Of a stretch of DNA of 19,152 bases, positions 14,823-19,152 are shown one piece after another. Location: contig LNEX01000128.1 in assembly GCA_001464165.1 (NCBI GenBank), forward strand, positions 1 to 19,152. The letters run 5' to 3'. The stretch comes from a bacterium Ga0077546 (lineage in GTDB: Bacteria; Cyanobacteriota; Vampirovibrionia; Obscuribacterales; Obscuribacteraceae). Numbering within the stretch: the stretch's first letter is position 1; each line of letters opens with the position of its first letter. The position numbers and the translations under genes are program-made. The notes under the pieces were generated by a model. The model did no database searches. It was not told the origin of the DNA and saw only the letters and a list, made by a program, of their open reading frames with translations.

Positions 14823-16888
14823 ATGAAAAATTTGGAAAGTGAAGACGACAAAGAATCAGAGAACGTTCACAATGACGGCGACCTAACCAGGCCGTCGATA
14901 GGTCTTCAGCAGCCTTTTGCCGAAAGCGAAAATTTTGAATTGCGCGCCGGCGATATGGTTGGTGACTATGAAGTGCTTAGCCTCATTGGTACAGGGGGCA
15001 TGGGCTATGTCTACGAAGCTCGCCACCGCGTTCTAAACAAAGTCTATGCTCTAAAAACAATTAGGGCGGATTGCATGAATGAGACCAGCTGGCGCCGCAT
15101 GCAAGTCGAGGCCCAAGCAATTGCCCGAATGAACCATCCCAATATTGTCGGCATTCACAATTTTGGCATGCATGACGGGCGTCCTTTTTATGTAATGGAT
15201 CTACTAAAGGGAACTAGTCTGGCGGAGAAACTGCAGAAGGGGCCACTACCGTTAGAACAAGCCCTGCAAATCTTCATAGAGGTTTGCTGTGGACTCACCT
15301 ATGCCCACAAAAAAGGGATTATTCATCGCGACATTAAGCCCGGCAATATCATTCTTTTGAAGTCAGAAGATGCTTCTGGCGCGAAAGTAAAAATTGTCGA
15401 CTTTGGCATAGCCAAGTTAGCTGGTGCTAGCGATCCAAACAATCAGAACCTAACATCTGCTGGTGAAATCTTTGGCAGTCCTTTATAGAGCGCACTGACG
15501 CTCGCTCTGACATCTATGCCCTCGGCTGCACCTTGTTTGAAGCCTTGACCGGCCACCCACCTTTTCGTGGAAAGAACCAGGTACAAACCATGATGCTGCA
15601 TCAAGGAGAGCCAGCACCAACCTTGGCCGAAAAAGCAGCGAAGTTATCCTTTCCTGAAGCGTTAGAACAAGTCCTGGCGAAAATGCTTGCTAAAAAGCCA
15701 ATGGAACGCTACCAGAATCTAGCAACAGTAGCTGAAGAGTTGGAGAAAATTAGCGCATCATTAAGCTCATCCGAAGAAACACCGATAACCAGTCAAATCA
15801 AGAAGAACATTGCACTAGCAGTGGTGGCAATTGCAATTTGTTCTCTAATAGTTACGAGCGTAGCCTTTCTTGCAATCAGCGGAACATCCGCCATCCCCGG
15901 CTTGACGAAACTCTTTGTCGGCCAGAAAGACCTAAGTACGAGCAAAGTAGAGAGTAAATCAAGTGAAGAAACAGCCACAAATATTAAACGTGAAAAAGCC
16001 CCTCCAAGCATATTACTTGGGCCCGTCTGCACCTATGAGAGAAGAAACAAGAAGCTATTCAAAGTCTTCAACTTTCCTAAAGTCGTTTTTGGCACAATCT
16101 ACTGCCAAGACGGCGGGCGAAAAAGTTGGCTAGCTTCAGGCCGCAAAGAATACCCAGCAGATGCTGAATTAATTTTCTCATGCCACAGCAAAATGATGAC
16201 TCATATAGAGAACTTCAAAGCTTTAAGAAATGGCGATTTCAGTAGCATTCACTTGCGCTACTTAGCCGAAGGGCAGCCGCCCAAGAGCGATGCTTTACTT
16301 CCCACACCAGAGGCACAATTCAGCGATCTCAGTGGCGCGCTGCGGCAAATGTCGCACTTAGACAAACTAGGCAGTCTTAGCCTGGCTGACTGCAGTCAAT
16401 TGAAAGATGACGATATCAAGCTTCTCAACCAATTCCCCTACCTCACCAGCCTAGATTTAAGCAACACAAACGCTAAAGGCGGCAAAGTTGCCAAATTGAC
16501 TGGTTTGAAAAAGATACGAAACCTCGATTTCTCAGCCTGCCGTCAAATATCTCCACTTCTACGCGCACTGTCTGGCAGTAAGGAGTTAGTCTGGTTAAAG
16601 GCCAGCGAACTTACGGATGGGGCCCTAAGCAAAGACGACCTTAACAATATTGCCACCCTATCCAACCTAGAAAAGCTCGAAGTTAATGGTGTGGGAATAG
16701 ACAACGACGGAATTGAAATACTTTCACGCCTGCCACGACTGAAAGAGCTGTCTGCCAAAATGGGCGCAATAGATAGACGAGCGATTAAGTCACTAAAAAA
16801 GATGAAAGCATTAAAATTGGCCGAATTAAGGAACCCGCTTTGGAGTCAAAGCTGCGAAGAAGAGCTACAAACGGCTCTTCAGAGGTAG
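14823..16888 (+). pseudogene. Transmembrane Ser/Thr kinase with LRR ectodomain, broken in the activation segment (kinase 2)
   Basis: Paralogue of kinases 1 and 3. The first frame (14823-15488) has GTGGMG (56-61), Lys78, HRDIKPGN (Asp170) and DFG (193-195), but stops right after IFGSPL. The family sequence resumes in another frame at 15488 (ERTDARSDIYALGCTLFEAL) and runs unbroken to 16888: the C-lobe, a membrane helix (about 15808-15870), a FNFP...G module as in the other two, and LRRs (LGSLSL, LTSLDL, IRNLDF, LEKLEV). By comparison with its neighbours, eight codons (MSPEQCEG) plus one base, about 25 bp, are missing at 15487/15488. This removes the P+1 loop and SPE motif, so no intact kinase can be made as written. 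The rest shows no decay, so a recent deletion or an assembly error is likely. Start chosen at ATG 14823; an ATG at 14784 in frame is possible. It starts 48 bases after kinase 1. Confidence 0.9.
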
Positions 16889-16952
16889 AGCCTTTTCTCC
16901 TCTAGAATGGGAATAATACTTGAGCGAAGAGGCAGTTATAGCTACCAGTTGA

Positions 16953-19082
16953 ATGGACCCCAAAGAACCTCAGCGACCTTTTGAAAGTTTTGGCACATCT
17001 GGACCAGTTGATCCAGATAGTCAAAATAGCACGCGCCTGACCTCTGGCCAAGCTCAGCCAGCTTCTGTGGCGAAGCCCTATATTTCTGACGACAAGCTCA
17101 AGCCTGGCGATATAGTTGGTGAAAACTACATCATCATCGAATTACTCGGTGTCGGCGGCATGGGGTATGTGTACAAAGTGCGCCACCTCATTCTCGAAAA
17201 AGTCTACGCCATGAAGACTATTAGCGGCGAACAAGTATCTGAATTGGCATGGCGCAGACTGCAAGTTGAAGCCCAAGCTATCGCCCGAATCAATCATCCC
17301 AATATCGTTGGCATTCATAATCTAGGCATTCATCAAGGTATGGGGCAGGCAAAAGTTCCTTACTATGTCATGGACTACCTTAAAGGTAAAAACCTGGCCC
17401 AAATTCTAAAGCAAAAGCGATACTTGCCCATAGAGCAGAGCCTACCGTTATTCATCGAAATCTGCAATGGACTAGGTTATGCTCACAAAAAAGGGATTGT
17501 GCACCGCGATATAAAACCGGGCAATATAGTCATTCTTGACGAACCTGATTTTAATGGTGCCCGAGTAAAAATTGTAGATTTTGGCATAGCAAAACTTGCC
17601 GGCACAATCGACCCCGACAATCAAAAACTAACTACCATCGGAGAAGTATTTGGCAGCCCTCTCTACATGAGCCCTGAGCAATGCGAGGGCAAAAGAATTG
17701 ACTCTCGCTCAGACATATATTCACTAGGTTGCACTTTCTTTGAAACCCTAACTGGTGACGTGCCATTCTATGGCGAAAACCCTGTGGCTACCATGCTCAT
17801 GCATACTCAAGATGAACCACCATCTCTTTACGATGCATGCGGTTTAGATTTTCCCGAGTCGCTTGAACACCTAGTGTCGACAATGTTGGAAAAAGCACCA
17901 ATGAATCGCTACCCAAACTTAGAGCGGGTAAGCGCTGATTTGCAAAATATTCTTGAAGGAAGAGAGATTAGTGCCGCACCATTCAATTCTCATGGAATGC
18001 CTCACCTAATGCTTGAAGGTGGTGACGAAGAACCACCTAGAATTGCGGCAGAAGCACGTGCGATCGAGAGCATACAAAGTATCACACCAACAAAAATAGC
18101 TGTGCTGGCTGGCCTCCTCTTGGGCGCACTAGTGACAATCACTATCTATTTTTTCAACCAGAGAGCAATAGACAAAACAACTACAGTAGCAACGAAAGTC
18201 TTGGCTGCAAGAAAAGAAGTGATACCGGCCGAAAAATACTCACAAGTACTTAGCAATGGCCTAATTCAATTCGATTTCCCGGAGAAGCAATCGATTGGCA
18301 CAATTTCAAAGCAAAGCAATGACAAAAATGCCAGACAAGCCCAGGGTAAAGTGATTTTCAAAAGAGATGACCGTCTCTATTTTACGGCCAACGAATATGC
18401 CGTATCGCATCCAGAGTGCTTCGATTCCTTCAGTTCCAACGATTTATATTCACTAACCATGCCTCAATCTTCGCTAGTATCCGACATTGAAAAAGCTAGC
18501 CCAGATTGCGACATAAACAAAGCCTTAGGGCATATCGGCCAACTGAGTGCACTTAAAGAGCTCAACTTAGACCTGAGTAATATAACCGACGCTGCGATAG
18601 CCGATCTAAATCAACTACCGAGCTTAGTGATTTTGAAAATGAATTTTACTCACATAACTGGCACTGGTCTGAGCAAATTACAAAGGTTGAAGCAGCTTAG
18701 ATATTTAGCTTTCGGGCACAATAATGACTGCAAAGATATGCTAAAAGCGCTCTCCGGTTCAACTCAAATCGAAAGTCTTTACTTAGAAGGTCAAACTATT
18801 GATGAAGAAAGTGCTCAATTGATTGCTAATTGTCCAAATCTTAAACACCTCGATATTGAGGGATCAACTGCTACAGACAAGACTCTTGAAATACTTTCAA
18901 AGGCTAAGAAACTAGACTATATAGGGGTTACAGCCTGCCAAATTACAGAAGCTGGCATGGCAAAAGTAAAAAAAGCTAGGGCAAGCAGCAGTCTTAATTT
19001 AGCGCGATCAAAGAAAGTTCGTACCAGTCTAGAAAATTCCTTTGGTGGAGAAAATCCTGCCGATTGGATATTTTCTAAGTAG
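16953..19082 (+). CDS. Transmembrane Ser/Thr kinase with LRR ectodomain (kinase 3)
   Basis: Third member of the tandem set, 709 residues. The N-terminal tail has DSQNSTRLTS (22-31), closely matching kinase 1. The kinase domain is complete: GVGGMG (66-71), Lys88, Glu106, HRDIKPGN (Asp186), DFG (209-211), MSPEQCEG (239-246), Arg319. It differs by a six-residue insertion (GMGQAK, about 129-134) after subdomain IV. The membrane helix is about 381-401. The ectodomain begins with the shared module (FDFPEKQSIGTI, about 440-500) and continues with LRRs (534-660; LKELNL, LVILKM, IESLYL, LKHLDI, LDYIGV). After the LRRs it has a basic, Ser-rich tail (KKARASSSLNLARSKK) that the others lack. It starts 64 bases after kinase 2 with no clear Shine-Dalgarno sequence. 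The last 70 bases of the window after its stop hold no gene I can see. Confidence 0.95.
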   Translation: MDPKEPQRPFESFGTSGPVDPDSQNSTRLTSGQAQPASVAKPYISDDKLKPGDIVGENYIIIELLGVGGMGYVYKVRHLILEKVYAMKTISGEQVSELAWRRLQVEAQAIARINHPNIVGIHNLGIHQGMGQAKVPYYVMDYLKGKNLAQILKQKRYLPIEQSLPLFIEICNGLGYAHKKGIVHRDIKPGNIVILDEPDFNGARVKIVDFGIAKLAGTIDPDNQKLTTIGEVFGSPLYMSPEQCEGKRIDSRSDIYSLGCTFFETLTGDVPFYGENPVATMLMHTQDEPPSLYDACGLDFPESLEHLVSTMLEKAPMNRYPNLERVSADLQNILEGREISAAPFNSHGMPHLMLEGGDEEPPRIAAEARAIESIQSITPTKIAVLAGLLLGALVTITIYFFNQRAIDKTTTVATKVLAARKEVIPAEKYSQVLSNGLIQFDFPEKQSIGTISKQSNDKNARQAQGKVIFKRDDRLYFTANEYAVSHPECFDSFSSNDLYSLTMPQSSLVSDIEKASPDCDINKALGHIGQLSALKELNLDLSNITDAAIADLNQLPSLVILKMNFTHITGTGLSKLQRLKQLRYLAFGHNNDCKDMLKALSGSTQIESLYLEGQTIDEESAQLIANCPNLKHLDIEGSTATDKTLEILSKAKKLDYIGVTACQITEAGMAKVKKARASSSLNLARSKKVRTSLENSFGGENPADWIFSK

Positions 19083-19152
19083 AGCGGATTGGTCAAAAAA
19101 GTGTCACTATGAACAAATAAAAGAAGACCCATCACTTCCGGTTGAGAAGATT

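Noticed and set aside
1..19152. tRNA, rRNA, CRISPR arrays, insertion sequences, attachment sites
   Set aside because: No cloverleaf, regularly spaced repeats, transposase-like frame or flanking terminal repeats were seen by eye.

Overview
The window is about 19 kb of bacterial DNA with no RNA genes, phage or insertion sequences that I can recognise. Gene content fits a non-photosynthetic relative of the cyanobacteria (Melainabacteria/Vampirovibrionia, Obscuribacter-like): several near-identical Ser/Thr kinases with leucine-rich-repeat ectodomains, a concentrative nucleoside transporter next to CstA, and split arginine genes. This assignment is an inference from gene style only.

Left part (1-6140, minus strand): arginine biosynthesis. 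Transcription runs from right to left: argC, a 288-bp gap, then argJ-argB-argD packed tightly, then a broken ankyrin-repeat gene for a secreted protein. The most striking content lies in the two non-coding gaps. Upstream of argC and again upstream of argJ, the sequence holds every part of a ribosome-mediated transcription attenuator: a promoter-like TTGACA box, a short leader ORF carrying a cluster of arginine codons (RRRR in one; RR-RRR-R in the other), a segment just after those codons that can pair with the 5' arm of a terminator, and an intrinsic terminator (hairpin plus T8 or T7) just ahead of the gene's ribosome binding site. All ten leader arginine codons are CGA or CGC. Arginine shortage would stall the leader ribosome, favour the antiterminator and switch on the pathway. 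The two switches lie in series, so readthrough from argC must also pass the second one.

Middle part (6347-12434, plus strand): a polar helical protein of unknown function, a CNT-family nucleoside transporter, a CstA-type carbon-starvation transporter with a 19-bp tandem repeat just before its ribosome binding site, and two unknown helical proteins linked to cstA by a 4-bp gap and then an ATGA overlap. This looks like a scavenging/uptake group.

Right part (12528-19082, plus strand): three tandem paralogous transmembrane Ser/Thr kinases. Each has a cytoplasmic PknB-type kinase domain, one membrane segment, a roughly 70-residue extracytoplasmic module that I do not recognise, and a C-terminal LRR domain. 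The middle copy is broken by loss of about 25 bp that encode the conserved M-S-P-E-Q-C-E-G block.

Three otherwise intact genes (ankyrin, argD, kinase 2) each carry one short frame-breaking indel. They may be young pseudogenes or assembly errors; the sequence alone cannot decide.
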